Program-made: the position numbers and the translations under genes
The notes under the pieces: model-generated
The model's input: only the letters and a program-made list of their open reading frames with translations
Databases searched by the model: none
What the model was told of the DNA's origin: nothing
Origin: an uncultured delta proteobacterium
Lineage (GTDB): Bacteria; Myxococcota_A; Polyangia; Haliangiales; Haliangiaceae
Reading direction: 5' to 3'
NCBI GenBank assembly: GCA_900696455.1
Contig: CAADGB010000477.1
Span: 1-64,000 of the forward strand
Length of the DNA: 64,000 nucleotides
Part shown: piece by piece, positions 9,166 through 17,485 of the stretch
How the letters are laid out: every line of letters begins with the position of its first letter
How positions within the stretch are numbered: position 1 is the first letter of the stretch

Positions 9166-10560
9166 TCACGACCGGTACGAGCGCGAGTCGATGGCGTGGC
9201 GCTGCAGGAGCCGACGGAAGTTCGTGCGGTCGATCGACGCCAGCCTCGCCGCCGCCGAGATGCTCCCGTTCGCCCGCTCGAGGAGGCTCACCAGGTAGCC
9301 GCGCTCGAACTCCAGGGCAGCTCGGCGCTTGGCCTCTGCCAGCGAGACGCCGGGCTCGAAGGCGGGCTGCACGACGTGGGGGAGGGTCTCCCGGTTCGGT
9401 CGCGCCGGGCGGTGTGCGGGCCTCACCGCCTCGGGGAGCGCGGCGAGGTCGATCCGCCCGTGGGTCATCGCCAGGGCGTGCTGGAGCGCGTTCTCGAGCT
9501 CGCGGACGTTGCCGGGCCAGCGGGAGGCCATGAGCGCGTCGAGCGCCTCGTCGTCGATGGACGGCAGGGCATCGGCGGCATGGCGCTGCAGGAGCGTGGC
9601 GATGAGCCCGGGCAGGTCCTCGGGACGCTCGCGGAGGGGGGGCACGCGGAGGTTCACCACATCCAGGCGGAAGTACAGGTCGGCCCGGAACCTCCCCTCG
9701 TCGACGGCGCGAGCGAGATCGACGTTGGTCGCAGTGATGATGCGGACATCCACGGCGCGGGCGGTGTCGCTGCCCACCGGTCGGACCTCCTTCTCCTGCA
9801 GCGCGCGCAGGAGTCGGGCCTGGACCGGCAGCGGCATGTCCCCGATCTCATCGAGGAAGAGGGTGCCTTCGTGGGCCTCCACGAACACGCCCGGGCGCGC
9901 GCTGGTGGCGCCCGTGAAGGCGCCGCGGGTGTGGCCGAACAGCTCGCTGTCGATGAGGCCATCGGGGATCGCGCCGCAGTTGATGGCGACGAAGGCGCGG
10001 CGGGCCCGGGGCGACGCCTGGTGGATCGATCGCGCCACGACCTCCTTGCCCGTCCCGCTCTCACCCGTCACCAGCACGCTCACGCCAGACCGCGCGATGC
10101 GGGCCACCTGGCCGCGCAGGTCGGCCATGAGGTCGCTCGGGCCGACCAGCAGGCTCAGCGCGTCCCCCGTCTCCTCGGGCACGTCGGCGTGCGCCGCCGT
10201 GTGGCGGATCGCGTCTGCGATCACCGGGAGCAGGGTGCTTGGATCCAGCGGCTTGACCAGGTAGTGGTAGGCTCCGCCGCGGAGGGCCGCGGTGGCCGTC
10301 TTCGCGGTGGCGTCACCGGTGAGCATCACCACCGCGGACTGGCAGCCAGCTTCGCGCAGGGTGGCGAGGACGTCGAGGCCGCTCTCGTCGCCGAGGTCCA
10401 CGTCGAGCACGATGGCGTCCCACGTCGGCGCCGGCGACCGGCGGCGGAGCAGCGCTACGACCTCGGCCGGCGACGAGGCGTGCTCGGTCTCGTGGTCGCC
10501 GGCGGCCAGCAGTCGTTGCACGGCTCGGGCGACCGCGGGGTCGTCTTCGATCACGAGCAC
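9166..10560 (-). CDS. NtrC-family sigma-54-dependent response regulator (module copy 1)
   Basis: 464 residues in three parts: a receiver domain (about 1-115, phospho-acceptor in IVLDVDLGD), an AAA+ ATPase with GESGTGKE Walker A, the sigma-54-contacting GAFTGA loop and LFLDEIGDMP Walker B, and a Fis-type DNA-binding helix-turn-helix at the end (SIDRTNFRRLLQR). It should activate sigma-54 promoters when phosphorylated. The start is uncertain: a TTG at 10617 is in frame, but GGAGG lies 6 bases before the GTG at 10560, which begins directly at the receiver strand LVIEDD. It follows the REC-histidine kinase gene, its probable partner. A paralogue lies at 24348-25772. Confidence 0.9.
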   Translation of the reverse strand: MLVIEDDPAVARAVQRLLAAGDHETEHASSPAEVVALLRRRSPAPTWDAIVLDVDLGDESGLDVLATLREAGCQSAVVMLTGDATAKTATAALRGGAYHYLVKPLDPSTLLPVIADAIRHTAAHADVPEETGDALSLLVGPSDLMADLRGQVARIARSGVSVLVTGESGTGKEVVARSIHQASPRARRAFVAINCGAIPDGLIDSELFGHTRGAFTGATSARPGVFVEAHEGTLFLDEIGDMPLPVQARLLRALQEKEVRPVGSDTARAVDVRIITATNVDLARAVDEGRFRADLYFRLDVVNLRVPPLRERPEDLPGLIATLLQRHAADALPSIDDEALDALMASRWPGNVRELENALQHALAMTHGRIDLAALPEAVRPAHRPARPNRETLPHVVQPAFEPGVSLAEAKRRAALEFERGYLVSLLERANGSISAAARLASIDRTNFRRLLQRHAIDSRSYRS

Positions 10561-10638
10561 GCGGCTCCTCCGGCCCTCCACCTCCCCAGTTTGCCCGAGG
10601 ACGAGGTCCTGGAACAACCGGTGCGGCCAGGAGCGTGC

Positions 10639-11865
10639 TCACTCCACCAGGGTGACCTGGCCCGCAGGCAGGGAGAGCGTGAACCGGGCTCCCTCGGGCT
10701 GGGCGTCGTAACGGATGCGCCCGCCGTGGGCCTCGCAGGCCAGGCGGCAGAAGTACAGGCCCAGCCCACGCTGGCCGTCCTTGCCCAGGGCGTACTTGCC
10801 GAACAGCCGCGGGACGACGGCCGCCGGGACCGGGCCCCCGGTGTTGCTCACGCTGATCTCGATGCGAGCCGGCTCGTAGGGCGACGTGATCTCGCGCGCT
10901 TCGACCCGGACCATCCCACCGGCGTTGCAGTAGCGCGCCGCGTTGCCGATCAGGTTGTGAAGGGCGCGGGCGATGAGCCCCTCGTCGAAGCGACCCACGA
11001 GATCAGGATCGCAGGAGACGGAGTTCCGGATCTGACGGGTGAACGTCGGGGTGTGTACGCCCAGGACCTCGAGGAGCAGGTCGCGGAGCCGGACCTGAAC
11101 GGGTCGCGGCCGCAGCGCATCCTCCTCGAACCTGGCGATGTCGACGAAGTTCGCCACCAGGCCCGCCATCCGGCGCAGCGCCCGCATGGTCGCGCTCATG
11201 GCCTCGCCCTCGTCGACGTCGAGCCGCAGGGTCTGCGACAGGTAGGTGATGTTGGAGAGCGCGACCGTGAGGCCGTTGTTGAGGTCATGGGCGAGCAGGG
11301 AGGCCGCCTCGGTGCCCCAGGCCAGGAGCCGGTCGGCGTGCTCGCGGGCCTCGCGCGCGGCGATGTAGGCCTGCTGGGCGCGAGCGGCGGCGCGGGCGCG
11401 CTGACGCAGCTCGTCGGGTGAGATCGGCTTGCACAGGAAGCCGTCGGCCCCGCGGTCGAACGCCTCGATCCGCGCGTCGGGATCGTCGCACCCGCTCAGG
11501 ATCTCGGCGTGGATCGCCTCCCCATACAACGCCTTGAGCCGCGCGACCACCTCCAGGCCGCCCACGGGCATGGAGAGGTCGACGAACGCCAGATCGAACG
11601 GCACCTGCTCCGCGAGGGCGATCGCCTGGGTGCCGTCGTCCGCGGTGCGGACGTCGTAGCCGAGGCCGGCGAGCGCGCGGGCGACGGCGCGGCAGATCGA
11701 CGCCTCGTCGTCGGCCACGAGCACGCGGACGGCCGCGGGCATCGGCGTCCCCCCGGGCGAGGCGGGCGCGGCAGCCTCCGAGGGGACGCCGGGCGGCGCC
11801 GCGGGGCGCGCGGGCGCCGCGGCGGAGGCGAGGGACGTGGCGGCGACCGAGGGCAGGGCGGGCAT
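10639..11865 (-). CDS. REC-histidine kinase (module copy 1)
   Basis: 408 residues: an Ala/Pro-rich N-terminus, a receiver domain (VLVADDEASICRAV, acceptor in AFVDLSMP, Lys in FLCKPIS), then a kinase core with His in LLAHDLNNGLTVALSN and an ATP-binding domain (LIGNAARYCN, GLGLYFCRLACEAHGG). There is no membrane segment, so it is cytoplasmic. The receiver-before-kinase order suggests that phosphorylation input from elsewhere tunes the kinase. The ATG at 11883 lies inside a sigma-54-like promoter, whereas the ATG at 11865 is 14 bases after its GC, so 11865 is chosen. The likely target is the NtrC-type regulator just downstream. The paralogue at 23034-24236 is very similar. Confidence 0.88.
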   Translation of the reverse strand: MPALPSVAATSLASAAAPARPAAPPGVPSEAAAPASPGGTPMPAAVRVLVADDEASICRAVARALAGLGYDVRTADDGTQAIALAEQVPFDLAFVDLSMPVGGLEVVARLKALYGEAIHAEILSGCDDPDARIEAFDRGADGFLCKPISPDELRQRARAAARAQQAYIAAREAREHADRLLAWGTEAASLLAHDLNNGLTVALSNITYLSQTLRLDVDEGEAMSATMRALRRMAGLVANFVDIARFEEDALRPRPVQVRLRDLLLEVLGVHTPTFTRQIRNSVSCDPDLVGRFDEGLIARALHNLIGNAARYCNAGGMVRVEAREITSPYEPARIEISVSNTGGPVPAAVVPRLFGKYALGKDGQRGLGLYFCRLACEAHGGRIRYDAQPEGARFTLSLPAGQVTLVE

Positions 11866-11877
11866 GCCCCGGGTCAA

Positions 11878-11893
11878 TGCCATCGCCGTGCCA
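11878..11893 (-). promoter_or_regulatory. Sigma-54-like promoter of kinase copy 1
   Basis: The minus strand reads TGGCACGGCGATGGCA: 11 of 12 fixed positions of the consensus TGGCACG-N4-TTGCW, with GG-N10-GC intact. The predicted transcript start is about 11867, two bases before the ATG at 11865. The element differs at only two of 16 positions from the one before kinase copy 2. Confidence 0.7.
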
Positions 11894-11932
11894 GCTCGCT
11901 TCGCGCTGCACGAATCGCGCGTCCGGTCGAGC

Positions 11933-11938
11933 TATGAT
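11933..11938 (+). promoter_or_regulatory. Possible -10 element of Ser/Thr kinase copy 1
   Basis: TATGAT, one base off TATAAT, stands out in this GC-rich DNA 15 bases before the GTG at 11954. No good -35 is seen. The predicted leader would be about 9 bases and overlap the AGGAGGG ribosome site. Confidence 0.35.
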
Positions 11939-11953
11939 GGACGAGGAGGGACC

Positions 11954-13213
11954 GTGGTCGACGTCTCCACATCGAACCCCGCGCTATCACCGGTGGTCGT
12001 CTGCGACGCGCTCCTCGACGCGGCGATCGGCGCTGGCGCCGACACCCTGTGGCTCGAGCCGCGGCGCCCGCCCGAGGACCGTTACGAGCTGTCGATCGAG
12101 CGCGAGGGGCGGACCCTGGCGATGACGGCCCTCGACGGCGCCCTGGGCGCGGCGGTGGTCGCGCGCCTGGCGATCCTGGCCGAGCTCGACCTGGTAGCCC
12201 GGCGGCCGACGACCGGGCGCTGCGTCGTCCGCCGCCCGACGTCGAGCGCCGAGATCGTCGTCACGATGCGCCCCGGTCGCTCGCCGCGCGCCGAGGTCTT
12301 CATCCGTGGTTCGCGCGTGCGGCCCGTGGCCGTCTCCCGACCGGCGAAGATCGAGCCGGGGGCGACGATCGGTCACTACGCGGTCGAGGCGCGCCTCGGC
12401 GCCGGCGGCATGGGCCAGGTGTTCCGCGCCCGGCATCGCGCGCTGGGGCGCGGCTGCGCGCTCAAGGTACTCCACCAGGACGGCGGCCGCTCCGACGACG
12501 CCGCGGAGCGCTTCCTGCGCGAGGCCCGGGCGGCGGCGCGCATCAAGCACCCCAACATCGTCGACGTCTTCGACTTCGGCCACCTCCCCGATGGCCGGCC
12601 CTACCTGGTGATGGAGCTCCTCGACGGTCGCAGCCTGGCCGACTACGTCGGCGGCGACGCGCTGGAGCCGCGGGTCGCGGTGCGCTTCGCCCGCGAGCTG
12701 GCCTCGGCGCTGGTCGCCGCCCACGAGGTCGGCGTCATCCACGCCGACGTCTCGCCCTCCAACATCCTGGTCTCCGGCGAGGTGGCGAAGCTGGTCGACT
12801 TCGGGCTGGCGCGGACGATCGACGACCCTGATCGCCTGGACGAGGGCGAGACCGCGGAGTGCGTGTACGGCACACCGTCCTACATCGCGCCCGAGATCAT
12901 CCGGGGGCTCGACGCGGTCCCCGAGAGCGATCAGTACGGCCTGGGGGCGGTGCTGTTCGAGATGCTCACGGGAGAGCCGCCCTACAGCGCCTCGAGCGTG
13001 CGGGAGCTGTGCATCGCCCACCTGAGCGCAGCCATCCCTCGCCCCGAGAGCCCCCACGCCCAGCTCCCGGTGGAGGTGGTGCGGACGGTCCAGCGTTGCC
13101 TGGCCAAGCGCCCCGAACAACGCTTCCCGACCATGTCCGCGCTCGAGGTCGCCCTGACCGAGGCCGAGCAGTCCCTGGCCTCGGCGGGCTGGCGACGCTG
13201 GCTCACCCCATAG
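11954..13213 (+). CDS. Ser/Thr kinase with GspE/PilB-like N-terminal domain (module copy 1)
   Basis: 419 residues. GGAGGG lies 3 bases before the GTG at 11954. Residues 1-130 resemble the N-terminal part of GspE/PilB secretion ATPases (GADTLWLEP like their ASDIHxEP; AVVARLAILAELDLVARR like the RLKIMA-LDIAERR segment) but carry no ATPase core. A protein kinase domain follows: LGAGGMGQVF glycine loop, CALKVL Lys, catalytic loop HADVSPSN, LVDFG and IAPE. The loop has Ala instead of Arg before the catalytic Asp, so it is a non-RD kinase. No membrane segment is present. It is followed by a response-regulator gene 21 bases on. The paralogue is at 21623-22894. Confidence 0.9.
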   Translation: MVDVSTSNPALSPVVVCDALLDAAIGAGADTLWLEPRRPPEDRYELSIEREGRTLAMTALDGALGAAVVARLAILAELDLVARRPTTGRCVVRRPTSSAEIVVTMRPGRSPRAEVFIRGSRVRPVAVSRPAKIEPGATIGHYAVEARLGAGGMGQVFRARHRALGRGCALKVLHQDGGRSDDAAERFLREARAAARIKHPNIVDVFDFGHLPDGRPYLVMELLDGRSLADYVGGDALEPRVAVRFARELASALVAAHEVGVIHADVSPSNILVSGEVAKLVDFGLARTIDDPDRLDEGETAECVYGTPSYIAPEIIRGLDAVPESDQYGLGAVLFEMLTGEPPYSASSVRELCIAHLSAAIPRPESPHAQLPVEVVRTVQRCLAKRPEQRFPTMSALEVALTEAEQSLASAGWRRWLTP

Positions 13214-13234
13214 CCCGACCGTGCGAGATCGACC

Positions 13235-13801
13235 ATGAGCACGCCCATCATCCTCTGCGTCGACGATGACCCCGACATGCTGGCCGCGGTCGTTCGAACC
13301 CTGCGCCGGGAGGGCCACACGGTGCTCGCGGCCAGCTCGCCCCACGAGGCCCTCGAGATCCTGGCGCGGCAAGCGGTGGCGGTCCTGCTCTCGGACTTCG
13401 AGATGCCGGAGATGACAGGCGTGGAGCTGGCGGTGCGCGCCCGCGACCTGCAGCCCGAGACCGTGCGCATGATGCTGACCGGCAAGGGCACGATCGAGAC
13501 CGCGATCGCCGGCATCAACGTGGGCGAGGTCTTCCGCTTCCTCGCCAAGCCCTTCGAGCCGGCCACGCTCCGGCGCGAGGTCGCCGCCGCGCTGGAGCAC
13601 CACCGCGAGATCGCCGACATCGCCAGCGAGCGCCTCACGGTGTACCGCCGCCGACGCGTCCGCGAAGGGCTGGAGGGCGAGCATCCCGGGATCACCGCGG
13701 TGCCGCGTGACGACGACGGCGCGTACTTGCTGGATCCAGACGCGCGCCATCGGCTCGACGGCTATCCGGAGCTGGAGCCGCTGCTCTCGCTCCTCATCTG
13801 A
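13235..13801 (+). CDS. Response regulator with short conserved tail (module copy 1)
   Basis: 188 residues. Residues 1-120 are a CheY-like receiver (ILCVDDDPDML, acceptor in LLSDFEMPEMTG, MMLTGKGT, Lys in FLAKPF), similar to the RpfG-type subclass but without an HD-GYP output domain. Residues of about 130-188 form a small tail with a pattern also present in the paralogue at 21045: an Arg-rich stretch, HPGI, then an acidic turn and YLLD. The tail is not a known DNA-binding or enzymatic domain, so output may be by protein contact. The gene is cotranscribed with Ser/Thr kinase copy 1. Confidence 0.82.
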   Translation: MSTPIILCVDDDPDMLAAVVRTLRREGHTVLAASSPHEALEILARQAVAVLLSDFEMPEMTGVELAVRARDLQPETVRMMLTGKGTIETAIAGINVGEVFRFLAKPFEPATLRREVAAALEHHREIADIASERLTVYRRRRVREGLEGEHPGITAVPRDDDGAYLLDPDARHRLDGYPELEPLLSLLI

Positions 13802-13850
13802 TCCGGTAGCGCCCGGGTCGCGGCGCGGTGCGGAGGCGGCGCGCGCGGCG

Positions 13851-13866
13851 TGGTCTGACGCTTGCA
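13851..13866 (+). promoter_or_regulatory. Sigma-54-like promoter of second FliA-type sigma factor
   Basis: TGGTCTGACGCTTGCA keeps GG-N10-GC and a perfect TTGCA -12 box (9 of 12 fixed positions). The predicted transcript start is about 13877, two bases before the ATG at 13879. Confidence 0.55.
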
Positions 13867-13878
13867 CTGCAGGCTGGC

Positions 13879-14571
13879 ATGACCTCGCGGCGCGAACGTG
13901 ATGCACTCATCTCGACCCACACCGCCGTGGCGCGCCGGATCGCGCGCCGGATCGCGCGCCGCTGTCCAGCGTGGATGAGCCGCGCCGACCTCGAGGGCGC
14001 CGCGCTGGTCGGCCTGACCGAGGCCGCCGCCCGGTACGAGCCCGCGCGCGGCGAGCCGTTCCTCGGCTTCGCGATCCGTCGGATCCGCGGCGCGGTCCTC
14101 GACGAGCTTCGCCGTGGGGACCTCCTGCCGCGGCGAGTGCGCCAGCTGGCGCGCCGGGTCGACGAGGTGATCGGCGCGCTCCAGGCCGAGCGCGGTGGCA
14201 CGCCTGACGACGCCGTGGTCGCGGCCGCGCTCGGCGTGAGCGTCGACCGCTACCACCGCGAGCTGCGGCCGCTCGCCGCCGTCCGGGTCGATCCGCTCGC
14301 GGACCTCGAGCGCACGATCTCCGGATCGTCCGACCCCTCACCGGCGTCGCTCGCCGAGCGCAACCAGCTCCGCGCCGTGGTGCGGCGCGGCCTGGCGCAG
14401 CTCGACCCACGCGACGCGGCCGTGCTGTGGATGCTCCACGGCCAGGGGCTGCCGTGCGCCGAGGTCGCGCGCTGCCTCCGCGTCAGCAGTTCGCGGGTGT
14501 GTCAGCTCAACGGTCGCGCGCTCGACCGCCTGCGCTCGATGATCGAGGGTGCCGGCGCGGTCGCCGCCTGA
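13879..14571 (+). CDS. Second FliA/WhiG-type sigma factor
   Basis: 230 residues with sigma-70 regions 2, 3 and 4 in order: RADLEGAALVGLTEAAARYE, an RRIRGAVLDELRRGD segment shared with FliA proteins, and a C-terminal helix-turn-helix (AEVARCLRVSSSRVCQLNGR). It is clearly related to fliA at 55186 (both contain DELRRGD-x2-PRRVRQ-x-AR) but is diverged and shorter at the ends. An ATG at 13828 is possible, but the sigma-54-like promoter spacing favours 13879. It lies directly after signalling module copy 1 and points towards a minD-like gene on the other strand. It may read a subset of late flagellar or other promoters; its targets are unknown. Confidence 0.85.
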   Translation: MTSRRERDALISTHTAVARRIARRIARRCPAWMSRADLEGAALVGLTEAAARYEPARGEPFLGFAIRRIRGAVLDELRRGDLLPRRVRQLARRVDEVIGALQAERGGTPDDAVVAAALGVSVDRYHRELRPLAAVRVDPLADLERTISGSSDPSPASLAERNQLRAVVRRGLAQLDPRDAAVLWMLHGQGLPCAEVARCLRVSSSRVCQLNGRALDRLRSMIEGAGAVAA

Positions 14572-15567
14572 TCAGCGGGTCGGGAGCTCGCGCTCGACCC
14601 AGATCGGCAGCGTGCGCTCCGCGGCCTGGGCGCGGCCGGCGAGGCGCAACCGCCGCACGTCGACGTCGAGCACGGTCCGGGCCAGGGCTCGCAGCGCGCC
14701 GACCGCCTCGGCCGGGCGATCGAGCATCGCGATCGGCGTGCGATCGTTGACCGACTTCCGGATGGCGTCGTGCAGGGGCAGGGTCCCGATCACCGGGGCC
14801 CGCAGCATGAGGTAGTCGGCCATCATCGTCGACATCCGCGCGAACACCGCGCGGTCTTGCTCCGAGCTCGTCATGTTGCCGACGATCATCACCCCGAAGC
14901 GCGCGAGGACGTCGACCACGGCGTCGGCGAGCTCGGGGTGGCTGTCGCGGAGGATCGCCACCGCGCGCTGGACCGGACGGGACTCGCCTTCGCCGGTGAG
15001 GAGCTCCTCGAGGATCGCGCGCGACTCGTTGTCGTCCGGCAGCCGGCGCAACGAGCGCTGGACACAGGCCTTGACGAACGAGTAGCCGTTCTGGAGCGAG
15101 GTGAGCTGTGGGGTCATGACCACCACCTTGATGTCGGCGGCGACGACCAGGTCGACGGTGTTGTAGGCGCTGCCCGCGCCGACGTCGACGATGACGACGT
15201 CGCCCCCGAGGTTGGCGATCGCGCGCAGGAGCCGCAGCTTCTGGCCGGCGTTGATGTTGGCGGCCCCGGCCCGGGCGGTGCCGGGGATGACGCGCAGGTT
15301 GGGCGTGCCGCCGTCGATCGCGGCGTCGGCCAGGGTCTCGACCTCGTGGTCGAGGTAGGCGCCGAGGCCAGGCCCCGGTCGCATCACCCCGAGCAGGGTG
15401 TGGACGTTGGGCGCGCCGAGATCGGCGTCGACGATCGTCGTCCGGTAGCCGAGGCGTCCGAGCATGATGCCGAGGTTGAGGGAGACCACGCTCTTGCCCA
15501 CGCCGCCCTTGCCGCCAGCGACGGCGACGACGCGGCCCGCCCGCCGGCGCGTCGGATCAACCGCCAC
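14572..15567 (-). CDS. MinD/ParA-family ATPase, FlhG-like paralogue
   Basis: 331 residues with a deviant Walker A KGGVGKS at about residues 19-25, switch I VDADLGAPNVHTLLG and VIVDVGAG, as in the MinD/FlhG/ParA group. It lacks the N-terminal DQAxxLR helix that FlhG uses to stimulate FlhF, and which the copy at 54311 has. A longer C-terminal half follows, containing VGNMTSSEQDRAVFARM. The gene is last in the fliL-pseI-maf operon and overlaps maf by 11 bases, starting with GTG. It could position the glycosylation machinery or flagellum, or regulate number; the role is inferred from neighbours only. Confidence 0.8.
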   Translation of the reverse strand: MAVDPTRRRAGRVVAVAGGKGGVGKSVVSLNLGIMLGRLGYRTTIVDADLGAPNVHTLLGVMRPGPGLGAYLDHEVETLADAAIDGGTPNLRVIPGTARAGAANINAGQKLRLLRAIANLGGDVVIVDVGAGSAYNTVDLVVAADIKVVVMTPQLTSLQNGYSFVKACVQRSLRRLPDDNESRAILEELLTGEGESRPVQRAVAILRDSHPELADAVVDVLARFGVMIVGNMTSSEQDRAVFARMSTMMADYLMLRAPVIGTLPLHDAIRKSVNDRTPIAMLDRPAEAVGALRALARTVLDVDVRRLRLAGRAQAAERTLPIWVERELPTR

Positions 15568-17485
15568 GGCGCGCCTCGATCCGGTCGAGCGCGGCGCCGA
15601 CCACGCCCAGGGTGCGGGCGGCGGCCTCGAGCAGCTTCGCGGTCGCCGCCAGGTAGTCGCCTTCGAGCGCGGGCCGCCGGGCCTCGTCGAAGGCGGCGGC
15701 GATCTCGCGCTGAGCGAGCATGCTGATGAAGTCGTGGCGCCGCAGCACCGCGGCCAGCTCGCGCTCGACCGGCGGCAAGGTCACCGCGGCGGTGGCGGCG
15801 TCGCCGCGGGCGAGCGCGGCGCCGCGGCGGGCCAGCCGCAGCGCGCGCCGCAGGTCGCGCCGGGTCCGTCCGAACCAGCGGTGGGCCGCCGCCGCCCGCG
15901 CGGCGCGACCGGTGGCCGCGAGGGCGCCGTCGAGCGCGGCGGCGACGTCGACCGGCGCGGTCAGGGTGGCCACGACGTCGCGCAAGGGGACGTGGGTCAT
16001 GCCCTCGATCCGCGCACCGCCCTCGGTGCAGTTGTAGAGCGTGACGCGGGCCTGCTCGCGCCTGGCGACCTCGACGAACCAGCGATGGAACAGCGCGAAC
16101 ATGAAGCTCGAGGGCACCGTCCCCCCGTGCCAGCCGGGCAGCTCGATCGAGCGCTCGCGCGCTGGCCGCGGGCCGCCGGCGGCCTTCATCGCGTGGAAGC
16201 CGGCGCTCCAGCCGGCGACCGAGACCTGGCCGCTGGCGTCGACCTCGGCGCGCGCCGCGCCGTCGCAGCTGGTCGCGACGTAGTACTGGCCGCCCGGGAA
16301 CGACAGATCGAGCCCGACCATCACGATGGGATCGCAACGCCAGCGCAGCGCCAGCGACAGGGCGGTGGTCGCCACCGAACCGCCGCCCGGGACGTCGGCG
16401 TCGTCATGGTCACCGACGCTGTCGTAGAGCCAGCGATCGAGGGCGCCGTTGCCGGCCAGGCTGAACTGGCGCGCCACCCCGAGCTGCCACAGCGCGGGGT
16501 GGACGGTGACGCCGTTGATCAGCGCGCCGACGCCGTCGAGGTCGCCGGGCGCGAAGTGGTCGCGCACGTCCTGCGGATCGACCGTGACGACCACGTCGGG
16601 GACCACGCCCGCCGCCCGCAGCGGTCGCAGGGAGTGCGAGAAGGCGATGATCAGCGCGCGGCCTCGCAGCTCGCGCAGCAGCGCCACGTTGTGGGCCAGG
16701 GACGGGCCGGGCGCGCAGATGATGGCCGGGATCCCGGCGAGCCGGCCGTCGACCGAGGCCACCGACGGCCAGCGCGCGATCGCGTCGAGGTTGGCCACGC
16801 CCTGCTCGAGCCAGGTCCGCGAGAAGGCGGCCACCGTGTTGTGGTGCACGCGCAGGTCGCACAGCGCGGTGTGGATGGCGTCGGCCACGGTCCGGGTCAG
16901 CTCGGCGGGCGTCGGGTCGAGGCTGCGCAGGACCACGCGCTCGGGCGGCGACGGCGACATGGCGCGGACCACCCGCGCCGCCTCGTCGGCGTCGGCCACC
17001 ACCGACACCGCCGGCGGGTACGCGGCGGTGGCCGGATCGGTGACCGCCAGGATCCGGGCCTGGCCGAGGTCGAGCAGGTTGGCCGCCACAGGCTCGAGCC
17101 CGGGGCCGAGCAGGACCACGAGGTCGGTGGTCGCGTCCCAGGTCGTGGGCAGGAGCTCGTCGGCGAGGCACGCCACGCCCAGCGGCGAGGCGACGAGGGT
17201 CTGGGGTGGCGGCAGGGGGCGCTCGTGCCAGGTGTCGGCGACGGCCGCCGCCGTGCGCCCTCCCTCGACCAGCCCGCGCAGCGAGGCGAGCAGGGCCGGG
17301 TCGTCACCGGTCAGCGGCTTGCGGGCCAGCTCGGCGCGGAGGCGGCGGCTCTCGTGGGAGGCGGCCAGCGCGGCGATCACGTCGCCGCGGGCGGCGGCGT
17401 CGGCGAGGGCGAGCCCGGCGTGGCCGAGCTCGGCGAGCAGGCGCGCGGTGCCCGCACCCTCGGGCGCGCGTTCAGGGCTGGCCAT
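15557..17485 (-). CDS. maf: Motility-associated factor (Maf) glycosyltransferase, DUF115/MptE-like
   Basis: 642 residues, in the range of Maf proteins that transfer nonulosonic acids such as pseudaminic acid to flagellin Ser/Thr residues. It carries the DUF115 core: IICAPGPSLAHNVALL near residue 248, DVVVTVDPQD, MVGLDLSFPGG, and the Maf hallmark NCTEGGARIEGM near residue 488. The C-terminal part is helical. It is encoded after spsF with a 14-base overlap and before the minD-like gene, within the fliL operon. The substrate is probably the flagellin that begins at 63821, or FlgK/FlgL; the sugar is inferred from pseI upstream. Confidence 0.88.
   Translation of the reverse strand: MASPERAPEGAGTARLLAELGHAGLALADAAARGDVIAALAASHESRRLRAELARKPLTGDDPALLASLRGLVEGGRTAAAVADTWHERPLPPPQTLVASPLGVACLADELLPTTWDATTDLVVLLGPGLEPVAANLLDLGQARILAVTDPATAAYPPAVSVVADADEAARVVRAMSPSPPERVVLRSLDPTPAELTRTVADAIHTALCDLRVHHNTVAAFSRTWLEQGVANLDAIARWPSVASVDGRLAGIPAIICAPGPSLAHNVALLRELRGRALIIAFSHSLRPLRAAGVVPDVVVTVDPQDVRDHFAPGDLDGVGALINGVTVHPALWQLGVARQFSLAGNGALDRWLYDSVGDHDDADVPGGGSVATTALSLALRWRCDPIVMVGLDLSFPGGQYYVATSCDGAARAEVDASGQVSVAGWSAGFHAMKAAGGPRPARERSIELPGWHGGTVPSSFMFALFHRWFVEVARREQARVTLYNCTEGGARIEGMTHVPLRDVVATLTAPVDVAAALDGALAATGRAARAAAAHRWFGRTRRDLRRALRLARRGAALARGDAATAAVTLPPVERELAAVLRRHDFISMLAQREIAAAFDEARRPALEGDYLAATAKLLEAAARTLGVVGAALDRIEARRGG

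Noticed and set aside
11866-11883. ATG at 11883 as start of REC-kinase copy 1
   Set aside because: It lies inside the sigma-54-like element; the next in-frame ATG at 11865 has the same 14-base spacing as the paralogue.
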